A stretch of DNA of 64,000 bases from Acidobacteria bacterium UBA2990 (GTDB lineage Bacteria > Acidobacteriota > Vicinamibacteria > Vicinamibacterales > UBA8438), in NCBI GenBank assembly GCA_002347025.1, contig DEAE01000031.1:49560-113559 (forward strand). The letters run 5' to 3'. The translations under genes were made by a program, and so were the position numbers. Below, piece after piece: positions 34,300 to 42,268 of the stretch (within the stretch, counting starts at the first letter, position 1; each line of letters starts with the position of its first letter). Below the pieces are notes generated by a model. That model did no database searches. It worked only from the letters and a program-made list of their open reading frames with translations, and was not told where the DNA came from.

Positions 34300-34362
34300 T
34301 CCGTGGTGGGGCGTCTGGACAACCTTCAGCCCGCGGACCGCTGCGACCGTTCTTTGACACCC

Positions 34363-35790
34363 CTAAGAACCAGCCGGGGGAACAGAACTCCCTTCTCCGA
34401 GGATAAGGCGGTCGAACTCGATCCGGCTCATCTTGCCCATCGCACCGACCCGCATCACATAAAACACGACTCCAAGTGTCAACCACCCCGCCAAGGCAAT
34501 CCACGACGGACCTGCCATAAAAGCTGGAGTTCCTGGCACACAGAGCAACGCGATAAAGCCTGCCGACACGAAGGCTCCCATGGTGGCAAGCCTCCGTCCG
34601 CCCCCCTGCGGCTTCGCCCTGAGCAGCGAGGAAGCGGCAATGCAGGTATACAGAAAGCCCATAGCGATTCCAACCGCGGACATGTCCACGACCCAGAGGA
34701 GCGCCTGGCGACCAAACCATGGCGCCAGCAGGGAGGAGGCGGTGGCAAACAAGATCGCATTGGAGGGCGTGCCATGGCTTGGGGAAATCCAGCCAAACCA
34801 AGCAGGCAGAACCTTCGCACGGCCCATACTGAACATCAGGCGGCTCGCAGCCATGAAGAACCCATTCATCCCGGTAAAAATTCCCGCCAAGACCGCCAGA
34901 CTCAAGATCGCCACACCTACCGGCCCCATACTGAGCGAAGTGGCTACACCTGTCGCCCATGCGGGGTGCTCACCGACAAGGTCTGGCCAAGGCATGAGAT
35001 AACTGGTGGCAAGGAGAACAGTGAGGTAGAGAATCACGCCTATGGCGATCGAGAAACGCATCAAGCGAAGGGCACGGGCCGGCGAGAACGCGAACTCTTC
35101 GGCAGCCTGCGGCAGCGTATCGAAGCCGCTGAGCATCCACGGCGCGATCGCCACCATCGCTAGGACGCCGCTCACCGCCGACCGGTCTGGAGAAAACGGC
35201 GGCCTCAAGTTCGCCAGTGTGCCACCCGGATCCAAGACGCTGCCGGTGCCGACCAGTAATACAGCCACAACCATGACGAACAGCAGCACAAGCTGCGTCT
35301 GACCGACAACCCTGATTCCCCTATAGTTGAACCAGCCAAAGACGACGATCGCTGCCGACGCCAGCAGAACCTCGCCTAGATAGACGTCAAAACCGGCGAC
35401 CGAGTAGAGATACCCCACCGCGAAAAGGTCGGGGAACAAGAATTTTCCGAGGAGAGCGAGTGCCGTAGCGTTAAGCGGAACAATGGTGAGATAGCCTAGG
35501 GCTAGAAACCAGCCACACACATACGCGTGATGAGGCCCCGCCGTGAAATATGCATACACGAACTCTCCACCCGCTACCGGGAATCGCACCAACATTACGC
35601 CGTAGCTGAAGCTAATCAAAAGCATCAGCAGACCACCTAGCGCGATCCCAACTGCCGCGCCGATCGGCCCAGCCGTAACCAAGAAGTCACCTGGGAGGAC
35701 GAAACAACCCCACCCGATCATGCAGCCTAAGGCGAGGGCGCCACTATGCCATGGACCCAGACTACGCTTCAGCTCGGCGCGTACGCTCAT
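34363..35790 (-). CDS. APC-superfamily amino acid/carboxylate permease
   Basis: 475 residues from ATG 35790 with GGAGAAGG 7 bases upstream. About 12 hydrophobic segments. The APC signature is near the start (L-G-C-M-I-G-W-G-C-F-V-L-P-G-D-F), with the helix-6-like S-G-F-D-T-L-P-Q-A-A-E-E-F typical of amino-acid permeases. The substrate cannot be read from sequence. It lies upstream of the CoA ligase on the same strand (145-bp gap), so uptake of a sulfonate or its amino precursor such as taurine is an attractive guess. An unrelated amino acid is equally possible. Confidence 0.8.
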   Translation of the reverse strand: MSVRAELKRSLGPWHSGALALGCMIGWGCFVLPGDFLVTAGPIGAAVGIALGGLLMLLISFSYGVMLVRFPVAGGEFVYAYFTAGPHHAYVCGWFLALGYLTIVPLNATALALLGKFLFPDLFAVGYLYSVAGFDVYLGEVLLASAAIVVFGWFNYRGIRVVGQTQLVLLFVMVVAVLLVGTGSVLDPGGTLANLRPPFSPDRSAVSGVLAMVAIAPWMLSGFDTLPQAAEEFAFSPARALRLMRFSIAIGVILYLTVLLATSYLMPWPDLVGEHPAWATGVATSLSMGPVGVAILSLAVLAGIFTGMNGFFMAASRLMFSMGRAKVLPAWFGWISPSHGTPSNAILFATASSLLAPWFGRQALLWVVDMSAVGIAMGFLYTCIAASSLLRAKPQGGGRRLATMGAFVSAGFIALLCVPGTPAFMAGPSWIALAGWLTLGVVFYVMRVGAMGKMSRIEFDRLILGEGSSVPPAGS

Positions 35791-35946
35791 GTGCCAACCT
35801 TCTCCCAATCGGGCGCGATAGAGTCGGACAGTGGGTCACCGGTTGTTGCGATTGGGTGGAACCGCCACTCAAGGCCGGTTCTACTTAGTTCAAGCACCCC
35901 GCTCCGCCAGTCTTGTCCGAACCGACGGACAGTCGACCGAGGCGAC

Positions 35947-37665
35947 TCACCGCCTGTGGACTGATCGCCCTCTAGAGAACGTCTCGAGTATCTGGATGTG
36001 CTCGAGTTGGGCCGGATCGATCGTCAGCGGGTTTGTCTCGAGAATCACCAGATCCGCTTGTTTCCCGACGGTGATCGAGCCTTTTGTGTCTTCCTCGAAG
36101 TACTGATACGCCGCCCCGAGCGTAACCGCGTGCAACGCCTCTTGAATCGTAGCCCGCTGGTGCGGACCGAGTACGTGGCCGCTCCGGGTTTTCCGATTGA
36201 CCGTGATCGACACCAGTCGCATGATGTCTGGAGGGACGATCGGGGCGTCGTTATGCACGGTGAAGTTCACTCCGCGATCAAGCGCCCAGCGTACCGGGCT
36301 GACATTGTTGCCCCGCTCCTCACCGAAGCTCCGGCGGTGCCAGTCCCCCCAAAAGAACGCGTGCGCCGAAAAGAAGGAAGGCACGACGTTCAGTGTGGCG
36401 GCGCGGTCAAGCTGGTCGGCACGCATGAGCTGAGCATGAATGATCACCGACCGATGATCCGGCTTCACATCCATATCGGCGAGCGCCTCGTCGACCCCGT
36501 CCAACATAACGTCCATCGCCGCATCGCCGTTGGCATGAGTAAGGAACGGCACACCGCGCTTAATCAGGGCGGCCGCCCGGGCCTTGTAGAGGTCAGGATC
36601 CATCGTTCCATAGGCGCGATAGTCTGGTTCGGCTCCTGGCGGACCCTCTTCATACGGTTCGGTGAGCCAGGCCGTTCGGCCCTGAGGGGAACCGTCCAAG
36701 ATGAATTTGACACCGGCCACGCGAAAACCGCCGCGATAGGTGTCTTCGTGTTGTAGCGCTTCGATGTCCTCCATCGACCCCACAGTCACAAACCCGGCGA
36801 CGTCCGCATTCAGCGCCTCACGGTCGGCGGCCGCGTGAAGCATTTCTGCGAACTGTGTGCTGGTTCCGCCGTCTTGAATCGTGGTGGTTCCATATGCCGT
36901 ATACACGTCGATGGATTTACGAATCAAGGCATCAGCATCATCCAGCGACCCGCCGAGAGACCGGCGACCAACTGTGATCAACCGACTCGCCCGTTCCTCA
37001 AGAATGCCATTGGGCTGAGTCGAACCTTCGACACGGCGAATGTGGCCACCAGTAGGATCGGCGGTATCACCCGTGATACCGCTGGCTTCGAGCGCCGCCG
37101 AATTCACTGCGCTTAAGTGCCCAGACACGTGGGTCAGGACGATTGGATGATCGGTCGAGGCGCGGTCGAGATCCTCAGCCGTCGGATGACGCCCCTCCGC
37201 AAGGAGCGAATCGTCATATCCCCCCCCAGAGACAGCCTCGCCTGCCGGTATCTCGTTCTCGGCAATCCACTCCTGAATCTTCCGCACGATGTCATCGATA
37301 TTGTTGACATCACCCACCGGAGGTGAATGAAGCGACAAGGTATCCAAGGCACGACCCACCCCGAGGAAATGACCGTGTGCATCAATGAAACCTGGCAGCA
37401 ACGCGGCATCTCCGAGATCTACTACCCGGGTCGACGTGTCTCGCAAAGCCATGACATCGTCCAGCGCACCAGCCGCAGTGATCGTCTCGCCCCGCACCGC
37501 TACCGCATCAACCGTTGGCTGGTTTCGATCCATGGTAACAATGTTGCTACCAAAGAAAATCACATCCACTGGCCGACCGACCTGGGCTGGTCCCGCTCCA
37601 CAGCCGACGAGACCGATACCAAACGAAACCCCCAGGACGACGACCAGCATTGTCTGCCTTTTCAT
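35947..37665 (-). CDS. Lipoprotein amidohydrolase of the YtcJ-like family
   Basis: 572 residues from ATG 37665, chosen because a lipoprotein signal follows (TMLVVVLGVSFGIGLVGC). Amidohydrolase-superfamily features: L-L-P-G-F-I-D-A-H-G-H-F (first metal HxH, about 85-95), H-V-S-G-H-L-S-A-V-N, a later F-L-T-H-A-N-G-D-A-A-M-D and V-I-I-H-A-Q (His ligands), and H-N-D-A-P-I-V-P-P-D with the catalytic Asp. The family includes N-substituted formamide deformylase and exoenzyme amidases. It is anchored in the envelope, so it probably processes an external amide or carbamate. Same strand as the serine hydrolase upstream (190-bp gap). Confidence 0.88.
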   Translation of the reverse strand: MKRQTMLVVVLGVSFGIGLVGCGAGPAQVGRPVDVIFFGSNIVTMDRNQPTVDAVAVRGETITAAGALDDVMALRDTSTRVVDLGDAALLPGFIDAHGHFLGVGRALDTLSLHSPPVGDVNNIDDIVRKIQEWIAENEIPAGEAVSGGGYDDSLLAEGRHPTAEDLDRASTDHPIVLTHVSGHLSAVNSAALEASGITGDTADPTGGHIRRVEGSTQPNGILEERASRLITVGRRSLGGSLDDADALIRKSIDVYTAYGTTTIQDGGTSTQFAEMLHAAADREALNADVAGFVTVGSMEDIEALQHEDTYRGGFRVAGVKFILDGSPQGRTAWLTEPYEEGPPGAEPDYRAYGTMDPDLYKARAAALIKRGVPFLTHANGDAAMDVMLDGVDEALADMDVKPDHRSVIIHAQLMRADQLDRAATLNVVPSFFSAHAFFWGDWHRRSFGEERGNNVSPVRWALDRGVNFTVHNDAPIVPPDIMRLVSITVNRKTRSGHVLGPHQRATIQEALHAVTLGAAYQYFEEDTKGSITVGKQADLVILETNPLTIDPAQLEHIQILETFSRGRSVHRR

Positions 37666-37855
37666 TATTCCACCCCGGATGAGCGGCGCCCGGTTCCATC
37701 CTCCGCTGGCAAGCATCAAGCGCTTCACGGTCCCAGCCGACTTCGCGGGCACACCAACGATTTCCGTGCCATGTCGACCCACATCGGTTGACCCGACACC
37801 ATTGTGCCTCCACGCGAAGTAAGAAACCGCTTCGGGTGGAGGCAATTTCTTAGAA

Positions 37856-39154
37856 TTAGTCCACCAGCGCGCCATAGACGATCGCAGCGAGTTCACCACG
37901 AATCGAGCCCGTGCCGCGAACGCCCATGTGTTGCGTCATAGCCACCACGACGATGTCTTCGACCGGATCGATCCAGAATGACGTCGCAGCGGCGCCCCCC
38001 CAATAGAAAGTTCCCTCGCTGGACACGTATCCGGCTGCCCCCGGATCTTCAACGATGCCAAAGCCGAGACCAAAACCAAGGGCCGGTGAGAGCGTTTCTC
38101 GCTGTTGGTCGGTCAGGTGGTTCCGGCGCATGTAGTCAACGATTCTCGACCCCATAATGCGCTCGCCATCCAGTTCCCCCCCATTCAGCATCGTCTGAGC
38201 GAACCGCCAGTAGTCCTCTGCCGTCGAGAGCAACCCGAGGCTCCCGCCCTTGTATTCATGGTCAAACGTGTAGCTGTTGACCGACCATGGCTGAACCAGG
38301 ACACCACCCTCTGGATGCCCATGCTCCTCATCGATCGGAACTAACTCGCCATCGTTGAGCCAGTGAACCGGTGCCAAGCGATCCGCGTCATTTGATTCGA
38401 CCCAATACCCCGTGTCATCCATGCCGAGCGGTCCAAACATACGCTCTTCAAGGTATTCATCAACCGGCGTCCCCGAAATAACCTCGACCAGTCGTAGCGC
38501 AACGTCAGGACCAACACTGTAGCGATACATGGCACCTGGTTGATTCACCAGTGGGATAGTAGACAACGCGGACATCATTTCCTCAAGGGACGTTTCGGTG
38601 CCGAAGATGCCAGATTCGACGAAGTGTCGGTCATACTCGCTCCGGCCCAGCCCATGAGACAGACCAGCCGTATGACGCAGCACATCTTGGACAGTCGGCT
38701 CACGGTCCATCGCCGTCGTGTCGTCCAGCCCTGAGTCAGGCGTGCGCAGAACCCGCAGACTGGCAAACTCTGGAATGTATTTGGACAACGGATCCGTCAT
38801 CTGGAACAAGCCATCCTGATACAGCATCATCAGCGCCGTGGAGGCGATCGGCTTGGTCATGGAATAGATACGGAAGATCGTGTCCTTCTCTACGGGAAGT
38901 TCCTGCTCAGCATCGGCATACCCGACCGCACTGAAGTGCGCGATCTTCCCCTGACGAGCCACCAGCGTGACGATGCCGGCGATCTCACCCCTTTCCACTC
39001 TTCCGGCAAAGTGGTCGTCGATCCGGTTCAACTGCTCGGAAGAAAACCCGACCTCCTCTGGGTCGACGATCGGGAGAGGCTCCTTCGCTACCGGGACGGT
39101 GACGAAAACAATAGCGACGAGCAGGCCCAGGATCAGTACAAGTCTCTTGGTCAT
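37856..39154 (-). CDS. Exported class-C beta-lactamase-fold serine hydrolase (EstB/6-aminohexanoate-hydrolase-like), copy 1
   Basis: 432 residues from ATG 39154; a signal segment (LVLILGLLVAIVFVTV) follows. The nucleophile motif S-M-T-K gives S98 and K101, the second motif is Y-S-V (Y-R-Y-S-V-G-P-D) and the third is replaced by W-G-G-A-A-A-T-S. These are the marks of the beta-lactamase class C/penicillin-binding-like esterases, many of which are carboxylesterases or peptidases rather than beta-lactamases. A homologue lies at 49994-51292, sharing the V-x-P-E-E-V-G-x-S-S start. It is followed by the amidohydrolase gene on the same strand. Substrate unknown. Confidence 0.88.
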   Translation of the reverse strand: MTKRLVLILGLLVAIVFVTVPVAKEPLPIVDPEEVGFSSEQLNRIDDHFAGRVERGEIAGIVTLVARQGKIAHFSAVGYADAEQELPVEKDTIFRIYSMTKPIASTALMMLYQDGLFQMTDPLSKYIPEFASLRVLRTPDSGLDDTTAMDREPTVQDVLRHTAGLSHGLGRSEYDRHFVESGIFGTETSLEEMMSALSTIPLVNQPGAMYRYSVGPDVALRLVEVISGTPVDEYLEERMFGPLGMDDTGYWVESNDADRLAPVHWLNDGELVPIDEEHGHPEGGVLVQPWSVNSYTFDHEYKGGSLGLLSTAEDYWRFAQTMLNGGELDGERIMGSRIVDYMRRNHLTDQQRETLSPALGFGLGFGIVEDPGAAGYVSSEGTFYWGGAAATSFWIDPVEDIVVVAMTQHMGVRGTGSIRGELAAIVYGALVD

Positions 39155-39319
39155 TTTGCTGCCTCCCACGGTCAGATAGACAGGAACTCAGGAATTGATG
39201 ATGCAACGAGGCCCCTGCGGCTGGCAAGGAACAAGGACGAGGACAGGGAAAATTTGACGCCGATTGCGCTATAGTCAATCCTTTGGCAGGGGACTATCCC
39301 CACCACCTGTGGAGGCATG

Positions 39320-40606
39320 ATGGCGCGATCAACACGACGGGCTTTTCTCGGTCAGCTCGGAGCGGCCGGAGTCGTCCTACCAGGGCTCGACTCCTTCCCG
39401 AGAGGGGCAAACGCCTCTCCCGCCTTAGCCACCGGGCAGGATTCGGTGTCCGAGGCGTCCTACGACTTACTGATCGCCGGGGGGCAAGTGATCGACCCAG
39501 GACAAGGCCTCTCTGCTGTACGTGACGTAGCTATTCGGCACGGGCGGATAGCCCGCGTCGACGAGAACATACCGGCGACACAAGCGCGCCAAGTGTTCGA
39601 CGCGAGACACAAGATCGTCACACCCGGGCTAATCGACCTGCATTCCCACGTGTACGAGCACGGGACACCGCTCGGCGTGAACTCGGATCTCGTCGGCATC
39701 CAGTCTGGCGTCACGACGATCGTCGATGCCGGCACGACCGGGGCGTCGATGTTTCCCGGATTCCGGAGGTTCGTCATCGACGGAGCCAGAACCCGGATTT
39801 ATGCACTCCTGAACATCTCGACAGCAGGCTGCTGTACGGACGAGATCTATCTCGACCCACGGCTGATCAATACCAGAGCCGTCCTCCGAATCATCGATGC
39901 CCATCGGGATTTGATCCTAGGGCTCAAGGTTCGCGTGCGCGGGAGGCATGAGGATCTCGCCCACGACCTCTCCGTCATGAAGACTGCACGGGAGATCGCC
40001 GACCAGACTGGCCTCCCGATCATGATGCACTGGTCAACCGAGCCTGACCTGTTGGCCATCCTAAAAGCGGGTGACATCCTCACGCATCCCTTCAACCCTC
40101 CGTCGGAGAACTCGTCGAACGTCTTCGGGAGTCAATTCACCCAAGCCAACGAGGTGGTCCCACAAATCCTAGAGCTCGAAGATCGAGGCATCTTCACCGA
40201 CGGCCAACTCGCCACGACACACCACCAATGGGAGGTGTCCGAGAGGGCGACGCGCCAGGGTTGGTTCCCGAATGTGATCTCGACCGATGTCGCACGAAAC
40301 CCTGACAGAAGCCCGGCCAGCGTGCTGCTACCGATGTCGCAGTTCCTCCATCTGGGATTGAGTCTCGAGGGCGTAATCGAGCGGGTAACAACAACCCCCG
40401 CGAAGGTGTTGAACTACCCAGAAAGAGTGGGGTCGCTCGAACCCGGGTCATTGGCCGATGTGGCTCTCCTCGAACTCGAGGAAGGAATGTTCACGTTTGG
40501 CGACAGCACCCGCCCTGACACCCAGACCCGCGAGCTACGACAGCAGTTCGTCAACGTAGCCACGGTGAAGGGAGGCGTCTTCGTCAATGGCGGCGTCCCT
40601 GCATAG
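39320..40606 (+). CDS. Tat-exported amidohydrolase/deacetylase (dihydroorotase-like superfamily)
   Basis: 428 residues from the second of two adjacent ATGs (39320), which has better spacing to GGAGG. A twin-arginine signal (STRRAFLGQLGAAGVVLPG) heads the protein. Catalytic features: T-P-G-L-I-D-L-H-S-H-V-Y (HxH), G-L-K-V-R-V with the Lys expected to be carbamylated, M-M-H-W-S-T-E (His), and N-V-I-S-T-D-V-A-R (Asp). The C-terminus (GSLEPGSLADVALLELEEG) closes the small beta-domain. The family includes D-aminoacylase-, hydantoinase- and EF_0837-type amidohydrolases. It reads divergently from the serine hydrolase. Substrate unknown. Confidence 0.86.
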   Translation: MARSTRRAFLGQLGAAGVVLPGLDSFPRGANASPALATGQDSVSEASYDLLIAGGQVIDPGQGLSAVRDVAIRHGRIARVDENIPATQARQVFDARHKIVTPGLIDLHSHVYEHGTPLGVNSDLVGIQSGVTTIVDAGTTGASMFPGFRRFVIDGARTRIYALLNISTAGCCTDEIYLDPRLINTRAVLRIIDAHRDLILGLKVRVRGRHEDLAHDLSVMKTAREIADQTGLPIMMHWSTEPDLLAILKAGDILTHPFNPPSENSSNVFGSQFTQANEVVPQILELEDRGIFTDGQLATTHHQWEVSERATRQGWFPNVISTDVARNPDRSPASVLLPMSQFLHLGLSLEGVIERVTTTPAKVLNYPERVGSLEPGSLADVALLELEEGMFTFGDSTRPDTQTRELRQQFVNVATVKGGVFVNGGVPA

Positions 40607-40729
40607 CCTCGCCCGCTATCTCATCCCTCGCCACGGCCCTGTGAGGCTCGGCGATACGTGAACGGATGCCGGAGAGGTAGTCACCCAGGCGAAACAAACG
40701 GGCACTCAGAACCAGAGGGCGCTCACGAC

Positions 40730-40924
40730 CTACCACGAGCGGACCAGTTGAACGAGCATGTAAGGAGTGAGGACGAGAAGCCAAACACCTAGTCGCAAGT
40801 CTACGAACAGATCCTTCAGCAGCAGATCTGTCAGATGAAGAGGCCCCCCTTCGTGGGGCGAGTAGAAGAGGAAGGCCAAAATCGGCAGGACAACAACCCA
40901 CTCCAACGAACAACAGACATTCAC
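40730..40924 (-). CDS. Possible small membrane protein
   Basis: Sixty-four codons from GTG 40924. Two hydrophobic stretches are present (WVVVLPILAFLFY and VWLLVLTPYMLVQLV) separated by a charged linker (LLLKDLFVDLR), a sensible layout for a two-helix membrane protein. There is no ribosome-binding site and no recognised family, so it could be chance. Confidence 0.3.
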   Translation of the reverse strand: MNVCCSLEWVVVLPILAFLFYSPHEGGPLHLTDLLLKDLFVDLRLGVWLLVLTPYMLVQLVRSW

Positions 40925-41000
40925 GGGCGACGGTCCTTACGCTCGCTGGTGCACCGGCTCTCGACTCACCCTTCCACAACCTACCCTTTTCCCCTAGGGT

Positions 41001-41030
41001 ACGCACATTAACTCCTTCCACTCCAGCCAC
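41001..41030. repeat. Degenerate direct copy of the tRNA/integrase-end sequence at 16-46
   Basis: ACG-CACATTAACTCCTTCC and the bases after it match ACGCCACATTAACTCGTTCC and its continuation at 16-46, with three substitutions and one gap over about 30 bases, in the same orientation. Read on the minus strand it gives KWLEWKELM against RWLEWNELM of the integrase end. The tRNA acceptor part itself is not conserved here. Confidence 0.55.
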
Positions 41031-41144
41031 TTCAATTAACGCCCCTCAGGCAATGCCGAGAACGGGATCATCGACTCACTTTGTGGAGATGACCTAGCGC
41101 CCACAGCCATACAGCAGCAGTTGTCCCAACGCTGAGTGATGTGA

Positions 41145-41176
41145 CTGCCCCTGCCGCGCCTGCGGCAGGGGCAGTT
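41145..41176 (-). terminator. Strong GC hairpin after the metallo-hydrolase gene
   Basis: ACTGCCCCTGCCGC pairs perfectly with GCGGCAGGGGCAGT across a 4-base loop. It lies 31 bp beyond the stop of the leftward metallo-hydrolase gene. No T run follows on either strand, so it may stabilise the mRNA 3' end rather than terminate by itself. Confidence 0.5.
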
Positions 41177-41206
41177 CAACAAACGCCAACTCAATGTTCG
41201 ACCTGT

Positions 41207-42058
41207 CTACCGTTCTACCAGCCGAGACTGAAAGCTGGCTTCGGCACTTGCCACCATCGCCCTCCAGCCCTCGGCGTCGAGACAGCTCGCGCAGTTCGGA
41301 TTGACGGGAAGATCAGGGTTCAGAGCGGGGTATGTCCGCGCGTGATTGTGTAAGAAAAGGTCAGGGGGATCGAGCTCCTTGAGCCTTCGTAGGGTTCGTT
41401 GCGTGTCTTCCACGACGGTTGGGTGCCTCGGGTTGTCGACGAGTGGAGCTCCGTCGTTCGGGACCTCGCCGCCACGGAAGGCCACGTCAAACGTCTGTCC
41501 GCCCTCCTCGACACTTGTCATCCACATCGTGGCGCCCTGTGTGTGTCCCGCCGTCCACAAGGCGCGCAACGTCGTCCCGCCCAGGTTGACCGTATCACCG
41601 TCCTCAACCACGCGGTCCACTGTGACAGGCTCCCAGCCTCTGGCCCCAAGAGCCGAGTTGTCCTGACCTGCTTGAAGCGCCACAGCGTCGCCGCCGAGCG
41701 CGACAACCTGTGCACCGGTCGCTCTCCTCATAGCTGCGTGTCCCTCGATGTGATCCCAATGCGCATGACTCGAGATTATGAGCCGGATGTCCCGAATGTT
41801 GAATCCGAGTTTCTCAACGTTCGAGACGATGAGCTCGTGCATGTCGACAGTACCCGTGTCGTGGAGAATGTGGCCCTCCGGCGTGGTGATGAGGTACGAG
41901 CCATACTGACCGCCAACGTAGTAGATATTGCCGATGACGCGAAATGGCTCAACGCCGTCGCTCGCCACCTGAATTCCCTCAGCTCCTTCGGCTGCACCAA
42001 TCGCCGACATCGAGAACATCGCTACACTCAGTCCCACCAATCCACATATCAGACGCAT
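41207..42058 (-). CDS. Exported metallo-beta-lactamase-fold hydrolase (subclass B3-like)
   Basis: 283 residues from ATG 42058 with a strong GAGGAGG site. A signal peptide (LICGLVGLSVAMFSMSAIGAAEG) is followed by zinc motifs S-S-H-A-H-W-D-H-I-E-G-H, A-G-H-T-Q-G-A-T and a late L-F-L-H-N-H-A, in the order and spacing of B3 lactamases and related exported hydrolases. Whether it acts on beta-lactams is unknown; close relatives include lactonases and other esterases. It stands alone, followed by a strong hairpin. Confidence 0.88.
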   Translation of the reverse strand: MRLICGLVGLSVAMFSMSAIGAAEGAEGIQVASDGVEPFRVIGNIYYVGGQYGSYLITTPEGHILHDTGTVDMHELIVSNVEKLGFNIRDIRLIISSHAHWDHIEGHAAMRRATGAQVVALGGDAVALQAGQDNSALGARGWEPVTVDRVVEDGDTVNLGGTTLRALWTAGHTQGATMWMTSVEEGGQTFDVAFRGGEVPNDGAPLVDNPRHPTVVEDTQRTLRRLKELDPPDLFLHNHARTYPALNPDLPVNPNCASCLDAEGWRAMVASAEASFQSRLVER

Positions 42059-42268
42059 ACGGCCTCCTCACCCGGGTTGTCAGATTCGCCTGGCCCAGAA
42101 GGCCCCTTTATACACCCACAGTCCGCCCCACGATAAACGATATTCGGGGCCACACCCTCCAAGAAAGCTCTCGCAACCGCCTCAACTGGGTCAACCGCGA
42201 GGCACCCTCCCACGCGGCGGTCCTCGACGGTCTATTCCCAACCAACCCAGAGGACCCTGGCGCCATCT

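Larger units (their letters stand above)
40607..41206. other. Intergenic stretch with a possible small ORF, an att-like repeat and a hairpin
   Basis: About 600 bases without a confident gene. It contains a possible 64-residue membrane ORF (40730-40924), a 30-bp echo of the tRNA-flanking sequence (41001-41030) and a strong hairpin (41145-41176). Confidence 0.4.

Noticed and set aside
34195..35163. Long plus-strand ORF of 322 codons
   Set aside because: Lies antisense to the permease gene, has a charged, low-hydrophobic, non-globular composition and no ribosome-binding site.
40584..41030. Minus-strand 148-codon ORF
   Set aside because: Arg/Ser/Ala-rich, overlaps the 3' end of the amidohydrolase and the att-like repeat, no ribosome-binding site.
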